A stretch of 64,000 nt of DNA from Schistocephalus solidus (GCA_017591395.1 WEDG01000819.1:326235-390234), one strand, 5' to 3'; positions 22,621 to 34,612 are shown, counted from the stretch's first letter. Numbers and translations: made by a program. The notes: generated from the letters alone by a model not told the origin.

Positions 22621-25600
22621 GTAGGGTGGCTCGCAGATGCGGCCGAAGTGGGAAAAAATAAAACGCGCGTTTGTTGTCTGATACCGTAAACTCTGTAGAG
22701 GGAGTGCCGTTAGTTTTTTATATCCAAGGCATGACTGTCAAAGCACACAGTTAGGGAGGGAGTAAAGGCTCTCGTTTCGTCGCTTTTACTGGTTTCTCTT
22801 AGTTGCATCAAGTGATTTGTGTGTAGGCGCACGCGGATGTGTTCAGAGCATCGCCGCTTACTCTGGCGCTTCTAGCAAAGGTATTTGCGCCTACTGATTG
22901 GACAGTGAGTGACCAATGAAAACCTTCGAAAGCCATCAACGCCGCTGGGGGGTAACTGATAGTCCATTAGTGTTGGCGAGGGCAAAAGTGTACGGTACTA
23001 AGCAAGGGAGGAGGCAGGCCGAATGCCAAAAGAACAATATATACGTAAGAGCTTTCTGCCTCGAACAGAAGTCAATTATCGAAATAAAAATAAAAATACA
23101 GCAAAACGAGACGCAGTCCGGCTGGATCATTTGGCAGGAAGCCGTTGCAGCGCTCGAAATGCTCACATGCTGATAGTAAACGCAAGGGAATTAACAGGAT
23201 CCAAAGGTGAAGTAATGGAACCTATATACACGTGCCACCTACGAAGACAATTGGGAGGAACTTGCATTATTTCATAATTTTATCCGAAGTGGAACACCAA
23301 GGCTGAATATTTATTGAGATTATTTCATACGTTCAGACCCAAGTGTGATTAAACTCATAGCGCCGGGTGGGGCCTCGTAGCTCAGTTGGCCAGAGCGTTG
23401 GCTGTACTAAAGACTTGCCCATGCTGGCGTGAATTCGAATCCCACCGAGGCCGCCGAGTTTTTCACAAGTGGGTCATACGTCCAGACTTTTAAAAGGAGC
23501 TCGCGCAGCAAAAATACTCTTGCAATGATAAAGTCAACAATCATACCAGGGTTCATTTGAATATAGCAGATAGATACCTAAGATAAATTTTTTCACGATG
23601 CTCATTTTTGATTGCAATCGATAAATCGAATCCTGACTGCGAAGCCCATTCGTCGTTCGCGGTTAGAATAACTGAAGCCTGGGGGCTAAGTTGGCCTTGC
23701 GTTCAGTCTTATTTGAGATAAAAGATATTCTCACTGCTGACGTCCTCCTCATTGAGCCCATCCGAACCTTATTCCAGTAGAAATATCTAACCAAAAGAAA
23801 GGGAAATCTGTTTGACAGGAGTGATTAACAAGGCATCTATCATCATCCTACACGGGCCACACGCGTGCTCGTTCTTCACAACAAAACTTGCCAGCCTGTT
23901 CTAAAATCAAAGCACGCTGAAGCGCCGGATGTTTTAATCTCCAGCCAACCTATTCGAATTTCAGTTATGACGAATTTTAAATTTGATCTCGGACTGCAAT
24001 TCTTCACTTGCACACTGAATTAGAGTACTGTGCTAGAATGTGATTCCACAGGTAACCGTATAAGAAAGATTGAATTCTTGAAATCTCCAGTGCATAAGCG
24101 AAGGCTGTACCAAGCGCACTTTAGAATGCTTGCTGCACCCCAGTACATACTGAGAATGTTGGAAACGGCAGCCATAATTTGGCGGATATAATTTTAGGTA
24201 CGGTGGACCTCTAGGATGATCTACAAAGACTGGATGCTAGTCAAACATGGTCTTCTATTTCGGGACAGTACGCCATTTAACTGGAGGTTTCTAAGACGCG
24301 TAGACTGAAAACGATCTGACGTCGTAAAGAAGGGAGTAAAAGAGACAGTCGAGAAACATCTCTCCATTTTGAATGCAAATGTATAAGTTTTACATCTGGA
24401 TTTTTCACGTTCATTTGGTTTCTGTTTAGTTCACTTGACTCTCGTCGTCAAGTGTTGAAGTTTATAATGCGCATTTAAAGATTAACTAACCATACTTAAT
24501 TTTGTTACACAGTCTTCCCCATATTTAAGGGCTAGCATTTGTTATCAAGCAGTCTTGAGGTTCCTAGGTGAAAAACCAACTGGTACCTTATATATTGTTT
24601 GCATTGAGTCTGTAAGGCTTAGTGCCGCTCAACCATTGGGCCGCTACAAATCAACTCTGGAATTCGATTTTTAGATCACGGATTGCATCTGAACGTCACA
24701 TGTCGTTTGCTTATTCAAAACACTTACTGTAATGGATCTTGCTACAAGAGTTAAATGAAAGCCATCAGCGTTACAATTGCTTGTATTTTGGCAGCTAGCT
24801 CTATCCCATTTATCTTGTAGCTGGTTGATCCTGGCTGCCAAAATACTGTCCGAAAAATTCCGCCTTCTATGAAAAAGAATTAAGGTATTTATGGACTTCA
24901 CTTCATAATCGCTTGTTTTATGAAATTCCTACATTCTTCAGTTACGGGTACCTCCATTTAAAACCCAGAAAGTGACTTGATAATTCGTCCCCTTTAAGCT
25001 GTAGGTTTAAACATTCGTTGGTCCTGTGAATACGCACATCTTGACGCATAGTCTCTATTAGACTTTTAAAATTTTTGCAGTCTGCACATTCCTAGACTTG
25101 TCTTATAGGGACAAAGTTTCAAATATAAACCTTTGTTCCATGCCTGAGCAGAGTGCGCCTTGATATATCTTTGGCTATTCCCAAGACACTTCCATCCAAT
25201 CGCTTCCTGTATTCTTTAAAATCAGCATTCCGACGACGAGCAACCGGTTCACATCAACTATTCTTTCTTACTGTTCTACTGTATGAGTTGAAATTCTCTG
25301 CCTGTGGAAGCACAATAGCGGAACACACTGAGAAGTTTGGCGCCGGCTTTCTTAAACCTGTTTTCATTTTCACGCGTTTAACTTTCGTCCTTCAGGCATC
25401 TGCATTCCCAGTTCAGGTTTGCTTTCCTTTACACCGATCCGGGAGGACGATTCCCTTGCATTTCGCCAACATGAGATAACTTTTCTGTTTCTCTTACCTC
25501 CAGCGGGTGCCATTTAGCTCACTTATAGCCGGGTGGTAATTGTCCCTGCCATCTTCGTTTACTTGTGCCAGATTTTCTGCTTTCTCACTCTGCCCTACCC

Positions 25601-25741
25601 CTAAATCCCCTTTCACAATGGTTGCCTTAAGACAGTTGACCTGGCTCGCAATATTCTCAGTGGGTCCGGTTATTGGGCTTTCACCCCTCTCTGCCTACCT
25701 TACTCTCAAAGTACGTTCGCTCAGGCACGCTTATAAGTCTG
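22621..25741. other. Upstream of the noggin-like gene; no further gene recognised
   Basis: Contains the single S1 unit at 23.3 kb. Short frames at 22916-23277, 24671-24901 and 25153-25479 show no motif. The regulatory region of the noggin-like gene presumably lies in the first part, but no defined element was identified. Confidence 0.35.
23339..23473 (+). repeat. S1 short repeat, single unit with target-site duplication
   Basis: tRNA-like core at 23371-23452: acceptor stem GGCCTCG/CGAGGCC, A box TAGCTCAGTTGG, B-box region AATTCGAATCC. The core is bounded by AAGTGTGATTAAACTC on the left and GAGTTTTTCACAAGTGGG on the right, which are imperfect inverted copies. TCATACGTTCAGAC at 23325-23338 and TCATACGTCCAGAC at 23474-23487 differ at one base and look like the target duplication. 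As a tRNA gene it is unlikely (see rejected items). Confidence 0.75.
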
Positions 25742-26125
25742 CCAGTTCGACTGTCGTTATCGACTGTGTCCACCATGCTGCGGAGCACATGTTGGACACA
25801 GAAATAGTGACTTGCACGGGAATTAGATTATAGCAATAGTACACTTGCGCCGCATCTATCACACTCTCACCTCCACCAAAACCCCAAGGAGTCAGAATCA
25901 AGACTACTGAAGGCGAGATCGGACGCAGGTAGCTTGCGAGCCGCGAACCTCAACCTACGTGTGACAATACCGCCCCCGCCCTCATGTGCAGCATTTTGTT
26001 AATGGTGCGCAGCCCCAGTAGTGCCTACCATGCCCTGATCTGGCCCGCAGGTTGCGCCACCGCACTTGCCACGCAGCCCACCATCGCTGATCAGCCGCCG
26101 AATACCAGTTCGACTGTCAGCCAGG
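25742..26125 (-). repeat. Degenerate LINE 3' untranslated region repeat
   Basis: Begins with CCAGTTCGACTGTCGTTATC and contains GTGACTTGCACGGGAATTAG and ACTTGCGCCGCATCTATCAC, which correspond to the same positions in the 3.6 and 48 kb copies. Similarity fades after about 25960; CCAGTTCGACTGTC recurs at 26104, suggesting a second broken end. Confidence 0.5.
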
Positions 26126-26654
26126 TAATAATAATTCAGCAAAGCTGACAGCTACAAAACTCTCGACTACAATTTTATCTGTACTTTTAAAGGGTAGGTC
26201 TGAAATGGAGGTAAATATGTTGCCCACGAGTTCACGGTGCACGGCAACTCTCAAGATGTTGCAGGGACTGCCAAAATGAGACATGCATTTCTGCCGTCCA
26301 ATCTATGAACCTCTTGCCGGAATCATACGACCGGTTGATAATCGACAAAAACCAGCCGTTCTATTCTCCTCGGTCTCGCGTTTGTTCTCCTGAAGGACAG
26401 GAGAGGGAAAACTCCAATTTCTACACAATTTGCCATCCCTGGATCGCTAAAGTTTGCCAAAGTTCACGAAGGCTAGAAGCTGTATTTGTGTTCCGAATAA
26501 TTCCGGTTTATGTGGAACAACCACCATAACAATGGAAGCTTGTTGTTTTAACGCATTAATTTAATAGAATGGCATTCTCATAAAGCACCATTTGGGCTAA
26601 AAGAAGGAGGGAAACGTTTCAACTTACAAGTGATTCACACTGAGGATGGATATA

Positions 26655-26840
26655 ACTGACTGATGAGGTCTAATGAGTCAGAAAGGTCCATTAAAGTCTC
26701 TCTTGTCTTTGTCGGCTTTGCTAATCTACCTCTATTTCTACTAGCCGCTGTGCGGGGCTGCTGGCGGGACTCGAAAATGAGCCGCAAGGCAGATCGGGAT
26801 GAGTGAGTTTCGTTAACGATCGGTGAGCGTTCATCATAAC
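26655..26840 (+). repeat. S2 short repeat lacking its tRNA-like head
   Basis: Body and tail only: GATGAGGTCTAATGAGTCAG, TCTTGTCTTTGTCGGC, TACTAGCCGCTGTGCGG, GCTGGCGGGACTCGAAAATG, GTGAGTTTCGTTAACGATCG and GTGAGCGTTCATCA. Confidence 0.65.
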
Positions 26841-27349
26841 TTACGATTTACAACCACATATAAACTATAACAATCTAAGTTGTCTGCCGTTAACCTTTGT
26901 GATACGAAAACTTATTTTATAACCTGCATTTTTGCTCTTCTGGACGACGTCCTGTCCATTATTATTTCTTTGGTGTTAATAGGCTTCAAATGCCAGCATA
27001 TCTTTGAACTTACCTAGTTCCTGAAGATTGTGTTTACTTCATTCGTCTTTGCAGTAAACTTATCGCCCAAATCATGACAGGCTGTAATCTGGTAAGTTAG
27101 GGATTGTATTGGCGTGGCTATATTTTGTGTGAGGGTTGCAGTCACCATGATAACATGTATTATACAAATGCTAGTCATCAAGATGACTTGTGCATCTTCA
27201 GTGGGAAAAAATCAAAACCTTCCGCCGAAGATCAAATATTTTATCGTCCATTTGGATACTGTGCTACGGTGCGAAAGCGTTCTATGTGATGTACGCGGAC
27301 AAACAAAGGGATTTCTATTCTACTAACGGAAATAAAATTTTAAGCGAAG

Positions 27350-27600
27350 GTACGAAATCAACTTGTCCATCATAATTAGGTTGCACCAGCGTTTTTAAGG
27401 CAAACTTCCTCAGTACGATAGCGGACCTAAAGAAATGGGTGCACTGAATTCCACAGGCAATGAGGGAAAAAGAAAGCAGCCTTATTTTTCAGCAAAGAAA
27501 GGAAAGTGCAATAAGTGAAATCGGAACCGTGAGGGAAAGGCAGGGTGGGGATGGAAGACGAGTTGAGAAGAAACTGATGTTGGGAAAGGATATAGACTAG
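27350..27600. repeat. Old dispersed repeat, first of a pair
   Basis: Aligns with 29205-29425: GAAATCAACTTG, TAATTAGGT, ATAGCGGACCTAAA, GGGTG, AATGAGGGAAAAAG, GGGGA and GTTGAG occur in the same order. Direct repeats 1.85 kb apart. Family not recognised. Confidence 0.5.
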
Positions 27601-28610
27601 AAATCCCAACGCCTTGACTTCGTTTTTCCAACCTGAGCAACTTTAGAATCATTTTTTCTGCGGTTCTTCGTTACCAGACGAATATTATCATCCTTCTCTT
27701 CAGGTTCAATTACTTAAAATCGTAGATGTGCTTCTTCGTCAAAGCACGCAACCTATTCAAATAAAACACTTGTTACATTTTTATAGTGTATAATTATTGA
27801 ACAATTTTTTTAACAACATGGTAGAAAAATAAATTGTCATAAAAAAAGCAAAACCGGTCTCCAGGGGTTACTGATAGCCTGGCAGGGAAACCGTTTTCAA
27901 CCTTCAGCGTGCAAAGGCAAGAAGGACAGCTCTAGTCTTCTGGGAAGGTTGGCTAAAAGACTACAAGGATTGGCAAGCGCGCGTCCTTCAAAATGCCAAT
28001 GGAAGGTAATGAAGCCTAACTTTTTGCTACTTCCAATAGTAAGGGCTTTTCAGTCCGAAATATAGCAGACAGAAGCGGCTTATGCATTTTTCCTCGCTAC
28101 GACATCTGTAGTAGCCGATGCTGCCTGGTAGCTGTCGGAGCTGTCAGGCTCCCGTAGATCACTTTGTGAGTTCATTTCGATACACACACACGCACGTACC
28201 CAGACCAAGGCCGCAACACTTTGATCTCACGCCCTCTACTCAGAGACCACCGACAGTCTCAAAGAACCCAGTTCCCGGACTGCGTGCTGCGTCCGGCTGT
28301 GCTCGTTACTGGAACTACAACCAAGTTTTCTCTTCTGCACATTTTTGCCCGAGCTTATGCCGCGGTTGATCACTTTTGGCGCCATTTCGGCTACCGATGC
28401 CTTCGCCGGTGTGTCTGATGTCACCTGCTGCCAATTTGTAGGTCTGCATGCCAAAAATTGACGTGAGTTTCTGTGCTTGTATCCATGTAGGTCAACTTTC
28501 GAAGTCAGCAGGTACGAATTGAGTGAGTGTGTGACCAACAGACTACTGCTAGGTAGCGGTCAGTTAGTTAGAGTACCAGGGACGTCGCGTTTCACTCCAG
28601 ACAAACCTTT

Positions 28611-28696
28611 TGCAGATTAACAATACCAACGAAGACATGGGGCAAGTCACCCTCGTCATTGTCGGCATTGTTAATCTGTCTCTACTACTACTACTA

Positions 28697-28744
<48 letters not shown>

Positions 28745-28875
28745 ATACTAATACTACTTCTACTACTTCTTCTACTAGCCGCTGTGCAGATGCTGGCGGG
28801 GTTCAAAAATGAGCTCCAAGGCAGGACGGAACAAGTGAGTTCCGTTAACGATTGGTGAGGGTTGATCAACGAAAT
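28611..28875 (+). repeat. S2 short repeat with an expanded trinucleotide tract
   Basis: Body and tail match the family (ATTGTTAATCTGTCTCTAC, ACTAGCCGCTGTGCAG, GTTCCGTTAACGATTGGTGA). The short CTACTA run usual in this family has grown into about 95 bp. At its left edge GCAGATTAACAATACCAACG is an inverted copy of the following body sequence, so the first 70 bp can fold back. Leucine- or serine-rich open frames here (28564-28869, 28610-28858) are artefacts of the tract. Confidence 0.65.
28680..28777. repeat. (CTA)n microsatellite inside an S2 repeat
   Basis: About 30 imperfect CTA/ACT units with a few CCA, AAT and TTC variants. Confidence 0.95.
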
Positions 28876-29204
28876 ATCTCGCGATCACGGTCACGGAGAC
28901 TTCGTCAATGAAATTAAGCTGTTTCTAATAAATTGGCTGTTCGTGGCTTTATCAGTCATACCAGGACCGTGATCACGGATCGTGTGTTGATCACCGGTAG
29001 ACAGGTTGGATTTCAAAACGGATAATGTCGTCGCGTAAAACTCTGGCGATGCGCACCTGGGCTGAGTATTTGTTTTAGGTTAGAAGCAGCCTCAGAATGA
29101 TATTTAATTGTTATTTTAAAACGACAGGAGGAGAAAAAACAAGGAGTCAAACCTCAAACATTATGGAGTATTCCACTCACGGTAAAAAGCATTTGAAACG
29201 AACT

Positions 29205-29425
29205 GCATAGGGTGTGAAATCAACCTGTGTAAATTAGGTAGGTCGCTCCAGAATTTTTAGAACAATGCTCACCAGTATTATAGCGGACCTAAATAACTGG
29301 GTGGAATAAATCTGACAACGAGGGTCGAATTTGGACAACGAGGGAAAAGCATGAGGCCAAGTGGGGAAAGAAAACGAATTGAGTAGGAATTGATGTAATC
29401 TTAGGCAGTAGTTCAGAAGAACAAG
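29205..29425. repeat. Old dispersed repeat, second of a pair
   Basis: Partner of 27350-27600, with GAAATCAACCTG, AAATTAGGT, ATAGCGGACCTAAA, GGGTGGAAT, ACGAGGGAAAAGC and ATTGAG. Confidence 0.5.
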
Positions 29426-29907
29426 ATGCGATTGCTAAAGTTTATTGGCTTGGTTTTTCGGAGTCCCTCTTGAACCCATTATCATCGGACAATTATCATG
29501 TTCTTTCCCGCAAGATGGCTGTGTAACTCGTATTTTTGTGGCAATTGTTTGAATTGCTGTTTTAATTCGATGGAATATTTTGCTACAAATTTAGCTGAAG
29601 AAAATTTTCGTTACTGTAATCAGATGGATAAAGGCCCCTCTTACAACAGGGTGTGTCGGGCACATTGTAGACCAGCTTGAAAGAAGATCAAATGAAATCT
29701 TTATATTTTTTCGCAAATGTTGTTTTCTCGGGGGAAAAACTAATATGGAAGTTAAACGATTTTGAACGTGCGGTTTGTGGCAACACTGGATTTTAAAAGC
29801 CATTCTTAATCATGTAAATTAATAGGACCGAAACTGAGAAATAGGGAGTTCACACAGCAACAAAACCGCAATTCTGAAAGACTTTTTCTATTCGACGCAT
29901 CAGGAGG

Positions 29908-30591
29908 TCGGCTTTTGAAAGAGCCTCATTTCGACCACCGGCAGAGAGCATACACCGTAAAAACGTGGCTACCTAAGTAGTATGCAGTTTTATCATGGAT
30001 TTTCGATGGCCTTTTTCGTTCAAATATATCACACAGAAAACATGCACAAAATACTCTTGTACTCGTTAAGTAGCCAATTAGACCTTCTTCAAATGTTATG
30101 GTTGAAGTAAGCGTATTTTTCGGTTTTACAAAAGTTTCGAATTATGAAATTTTTAACGATCGGGAAGCGATGAGTCGTAATGCTGTCCATAAAGTGTACA
30201 ACAGTATCTACATTCATTGCAAAATTTCATGAGAACTACGTGACTTCTTCCTCAGAGAAATGTGTGATTTTTCTTGGATCGAAGGTATACAGAATGTATT
30301 TTCGAAACCTTGAATTGAAGTCCAACGGCTGACAGGATTTAAAACTATTTGGCAATTTAGAAACTTTTTACAATTGAAGTATACGCTTTCCTCAAGCATA
30401 ATATTTGAAGATAGTGTAATTGACTGCTAAAAGAGTGCAGAAATTAATATTTCATGCCTGTTTTCTGCAAAATATATTTGAACGAATAAGGCCATCGAAA
30501 ATCGACGATAAAAATGCATGCTACTTTTGAAGCCATTTTCACCGTTTATAGTTTCTGCCGGTGGTCAGAATGAGGCTCTTTCAAAAGCCGA
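29908..30591. mobile_element. 684-bp fold-back element with long inverted arms
   Basis: Left arm 29908 to about 30150 and right arm about 30345 to 30591 are inverted copies. Shared strings, left orientation: TCGGCTTTTGAAAGAGCCTC, GACCACCGGCAGA, GATTTTCGATGGCCTT, TCGTTCAAATATAT, CAGAAAACA, CTTCAAATRTTATG and AAGCGTAT. The middle of about 190 bp is unique. No coding capacity was recognised. It fits a non-autonomous inverted-repeat DNA element; a target duplication was not found, so the class is uncertain. Confidence 0.75.
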
Positions 30592-30734
30592 TATGCTAAC
30601 GTGGCTGAAATATCTTGGGATTAGGATTCATGATAATCAATATGATAACTCCACTTCAGTCATTTGCATCGAATTGAAAATACATTTCAGAATTTTGGTG
30701 GACATTTAATGAACTAGGAAATCTATTTTACAGG

Positions 30735-31790
30735 CAACGCTATAACCAACTGAAACATGACGCCCCACTGGGAGCCGTGAGTTTAATCACACTTGAGTCA
30801 AATTACCGCCCAGTCTTACTGCAAAGTATGTAATCCACCAATTCTGATACAGCAAGCTGACTGCCCAAGCAGGATTTCCTAAGCAATCAGGGAAGGCTGA
30901 GTACATCAACCAGATGATCAACGAGGCACACTGAATTCGTAGAGGATTTTGGCAGATTTGAATCAATTTCATTTTCGACCCTACTTGCAGAAAAAGTCGG
31001 CGGTCTCGGTGGGATTCTGAACCCACGCCAAGCAGGGAAGGCTTTCAGTACAGCAAACGCTCTAGCCAACTGAGCTACGAGAGGCCCCTACCAGGGAGTG
31101 AAAGTCGAGTTTAATCACACTTGGGTCAAGTTACCCGCCCAGTCTACTGCAACGTATGAAATCTTCCAATGCTGATAGAGCAAGCTGACTGCCCAAGCAG
31201 GATTTCCTAAGCATTCAATCTAGAATCCACCAGATGACTACCAGGCACAATTAATTCGTAGAGGATTTTGGCAGATTTGAATAATTTCTTTGACCCACTT
31301 GTGAAAACCACGGCGGCCTCGGTTTGATTCGAACCCACGCCAGCAAGGGGAAGGCTTAAGTACAGCAAACGCTCTAGCCAACTGAGCTACGAAGCCCCAC
31401 CGGGAGCCGTGAGTTTAATCACACTTGGCTCAAGTTACCCGCCCAGCCTACTGCAATGTATGCAATCCACCAATTCTGATACAGCAAGCTGAATGCCCAA
31501 GCAGGATTTCCTATGCAATAAATCTAGAATCCACCAGATGACTACCGAGCATAATTAACTAGCAGAGGATTCCATACGTTTCAGAAGACTGGGCGAGTAA
31601 CTTGACCCAATTGTGATTAGACTAATGGCTCCCGGTGGGGCCTCGTAGCTCAGTTGGCTATAACGTTGGCTGTACTAAAGCCTTCCCCTTGCTAGCGTGC
31701 ATTCGAATCCCACCGAGGCCGCTGAGCTTTTCACAAGTGGGTCAAAGGAATTATTCAACTCTGCCAAAATCCTCTACTAAGTACGTAATC
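30735..31790. repeat. S1 composite repeat: partial plus two full minus units, then one plus unit
   Basis: Minus cores at about 31005-31087 and 31309-31397, a partial minus head at 30735-30775, and a plus core at 31639-31720 (GGCCTCGTAGCTCAGTTGGC ... TTCGAATCCCACCGAGGCC). Units are about 300-330 bp with the shared flank GCAGGATTTCCTAAGCAAT and GTAGAGGATTTTGGCAGATT. The orientation flips near 31565. Short open frames here (for example 30787-31026, 31635-31934) come from the repeat. Confidence 0.75.
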
Positions 31791-31799
31791 GCTTTTTCT

Positions 31800-32165
31800 G
31801 TACAGCTACCAGGATGTCCCTTCTTAGCATGCGTTTTTGCATATGCTTTTAGCATATGGTTTGTATCTTTTAATGAACTGTCCAGGAAACTTGTTTTCTT
31901 GCGGTGGCTGCAGCACAATTCGCCTGAACAGTAGACTGAACTTCGTGTCTGTCTCAGTGGAGCGAACTGTTAGTCATTAATGTATTGCCCTGTCCAGTTT
32001 TTCTTTCGAAATACACTTATCCAAACTGTTTTGGCAGTGGTTTATTTAGTGCGACTTCCAGAAAGGGATCCCTCTCGCCTTTTGTCCTTCAAAATCAACT
32101 TCAACGTCGTGTGAGCCTGATTGACCTTTTCGAAGACGTTTTTCAACTCAAGCTCCCAGTCCTCT
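31800..32165 (-). pseudogene. Fragment of a second, different Penelope-like element
   Basis: On the minus strand, frames from about 32165 downward give VFEKVNQAHTTLKLILKDKR, then SVFRKKNWTGQYIN near 32010 and, past a stop, QFAPLR. The string R-K-x-W-T-G-Q-Y is characteristic of a Penelope-like lineage distinct from the R-K-A-T/M-N-type copies elsewhere in this window. Only this short stretch is recognisable and it contains stops and frameshifts. Confidence 0.45.
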
Positions 32166-32550
32166 GAGAGCCAGGTCGTTAGAGGCAGGCTTATAGCAAC
32201 TGTTTAGCTCTCTCGGCCACTCAGTCCAAGCTCACCCCGATTGTCATTGCTGAGGAGGCGAGCTTACGGTAGATCCTGTGCAAGCCTAACTCCCTATCAT
32301 TGACGCGCAAGTCAAGGTTGTTACACGTCGTGGAAGTCGTCGCTAGCGACTGTGGATGTGACATCTTACTACGGAACGTGCATTCATGTTGACCTGCGGA
32401 CTACCACAGTAAGAGTCAGTGTTCGCGCAGTGCTGATATTACCGGTTATGCTCTACTGTTGTCGCATTGTGCTTTTCCATATAGGTGTGGTGTGGTTGAA
32501 TTATACCTGCAAATAAACCCATCCAGGACGAAGATGATTGTCTACTAACG

Positions 32551-32993
32551 GAGGTTTGACCGTCGATTCCGACGCGATCCACAGTGTGCTCAACAGCATG
32601 GTGGTGCACGGACGGTAACTTGCGTGTGAATTAGTTTTAAGTGATAGTTTACTTGCGCTGCAGCTACCTCACTCCCTCCCCCGCCCCACCCGGTTTGCTT
32701 AGTACAAGATGCTCATTGAAAATGCACCGCATCTAAGCGTGCCACCACACCTGGCTCAGATTCCATGGAGTGGGAGTATCATAGAGGCCACAGTGAGAAG
32801 GAACCATTGCGGCCTAACTCTAAGTCCGCCAGTCAGCCACTTCACACAAAACTCACATTGGGCTGACCACGCGGTCCGAGTTATCCCGTCAGTTGGCAAC
32901 CTTCAAAGCCCCGGCTTTTAGCGCAGCGCGATAGCTTCAAGCCCGTCAGGTCATTTATAGTGAGGAAAATGCACTGAGCCGTCGACCTCGCTT
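32551..32993 (-). repeat. LINE 3' untranslated region repeat with a replaced middle segment
   Basis: Matches the 3.6 and 48 kb blocks from GACCGTCGATTCCGACG to GTGAGGAAAATGCACTGAGC. The segment that should carry the GAGCCCGGTGTC...GGCGCGGCCG text is missing; instead 32691-32728 holds a 38-bp sequence also found at 34496-34533. Confidence 0.7.
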
Positions 32994-33798
32994 TCTATTC
33001 GCATTCCCAGGCCTCAGCACTGTCGCAGGTAGAAAGCAAAGTCTGCTACTGGAAAATGGGCAAACTGGAGACTTTATTCCAGTATTTCCAACAGTAATGC
33101 GAAAGTCCTTCTTTTTTAAATTTTGATTTTGCGCCTTTTTAATAAATTCTGGCGATACATCACTTTTAAAAGGAGACCAAATACTATACTTTGTTTTGTC
33201 ATGCAGGTGGCGTCGGAAGGCTACTAACTGACGAAACATATCACTCTCTGAAGCTAAGACCAAAATTGATATCTCTCTTCTGCATGTGGCTTTTGGAGTT
33301 TTACTAACTGCACGATCTCCGCCCCCAGGCGTATCAGCAGGTGCCAGAACCTAGACTTGCAATTGAACACGGTATACATGGTAAAAGACAGGGAAGGTAA
33401 GACTATGCAAGTACACCCCAATAACCTCATCTGCACACAGGTCCTCATTGCTCTAGCAAGGTAATGATAGTTCTAGTCGTGTGTGAGAGATCAAGTGTTC
33501 GAGGCCTGGTAGCTGTGTATAGTTATGCTACTGAGGCCTGATTGGATTCACTTTCATTCCTCGCCAACGTCTTTGGATCAAATCAGCATTCAACACTTTT
33601 TCTCGCAGGAAGTACCTCCTCCACCACCGCACCGATCTGATTTAATTGCTGCTTTTTGTAATTCTCAGCAAAATTTGATGGATACGAAGAAGTATCTGAA
33701 CCATCTGCGCGGCAGAATCCGAACGGGATGCTTAAGATTGTTGTGATACACCGAAACTGTCAAGAACTCATTTGTCTCGTGTTCTGAAAACTAATTCC

Positions 33799-34139
33799 GG
33801 TGAGGATGACATCTCTGACCCCTTAAACAGGACACGCGAATGGTGGCCCTGTGCCAGGAAGGGTAAATGTTCCCCTGCTGAATCTCTGACAATAGCCCTA
33901 TCATAAACCAAGGCAGTAGTCCTAATCCTTAACCTACCCTAAATACTAAGCATACAGGTTGCAGTAACCCTAACGGCAACCTTAAACGTAGCCTTAACTA
34001 AACGTCAAGCTTACCTTAACCCTAACCATAAACCTAACCCTAGAATTAAGCTTAACGCTTCCCATGGTAAAAATTTATTGCAGGTGGCTTCTGTTCTCCT
34101 GTGCTGTTTAGGGGGGCTGGTAAGTAAGTCATCCTTACC
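33799..34139. mobile_element. Inverted-repeat element with telomere-like core, copy 1
   Basis: Left end GGTGAGGATGACATCTCTGA ... CCTTAAACAGGACACG and the reversed right end GGTAAGGATGACTTACTTAC ... CCTAAACAGCACAGG are terminal inverted repeats. The core (33900-34060) is a run of degenerate CCCTAA-type units (CCTTAACCCTAACCATAAAC and similar). Flanks CTAATTCC and CAAATTCC suggest an 8-bp target duplication with one mismatch. Confidence 0.65.
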
Positions 34140-34612
34140 CAAATTCCTTTTACTATTATTATTATTCCCTTAAGATAAGGATTATTCTATCGGAATTGGA
34201 GGGTAGTACAGCGCATCAGTCAGCCGGATAGCTAATTATGAAATCACCACTTGAGGGAGAGTGTGTAGTTTTGCAATGTCTCCAATTGACTGTCTACGGG
34301 TAATAGTTAAATTAATGTGCAAAATCTACGCTGTTATAATCACGCTTGTGTCCTTAAGTAGTATGTTTCTCAGCCTGAAGAGCTTGTTCGTTTCTTCAAG
34401 TTCTTGTTTGTGTTAAGGGCCATCATTCGGAGCTTTTTTTCTTAACTATTCAGATCTTAAGCACTTGGATCAAATTTGGAGCTTCTGTTAACCCCCGGTT
34501 TGCTTAGTACGAGATGTTCATTAAAAATGCACCAATGAAGCATGTTCTCATAGTTTAGTCATGCCCTATGTTTTCGAAAGAACATCTTGCTTCTGGCTTA
34601 CTAATGGCATTC

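Noticed and set aside
23371..23452. tRNA gene call for the S1 cores (also 14391-14470, 31639-31720, 50486-50566)
   Set aside because: Cores have A- and B-box text but an irregular anticodon arm, differ between copies at stem positions, and always sit in the same repeat flanks; they are repeat-borne tRNA-like sequences.
28564..28869. Serine-rich and leucine-rich frames
   Set aside because: Products of the CTA microsatellite in an S2 repeat.
32955..33263. 102-codon minus-strand frame
   Set aside because: Its end runs into a LINE 3' repeat and the rest has no recognised motif; kept out for lack of support.
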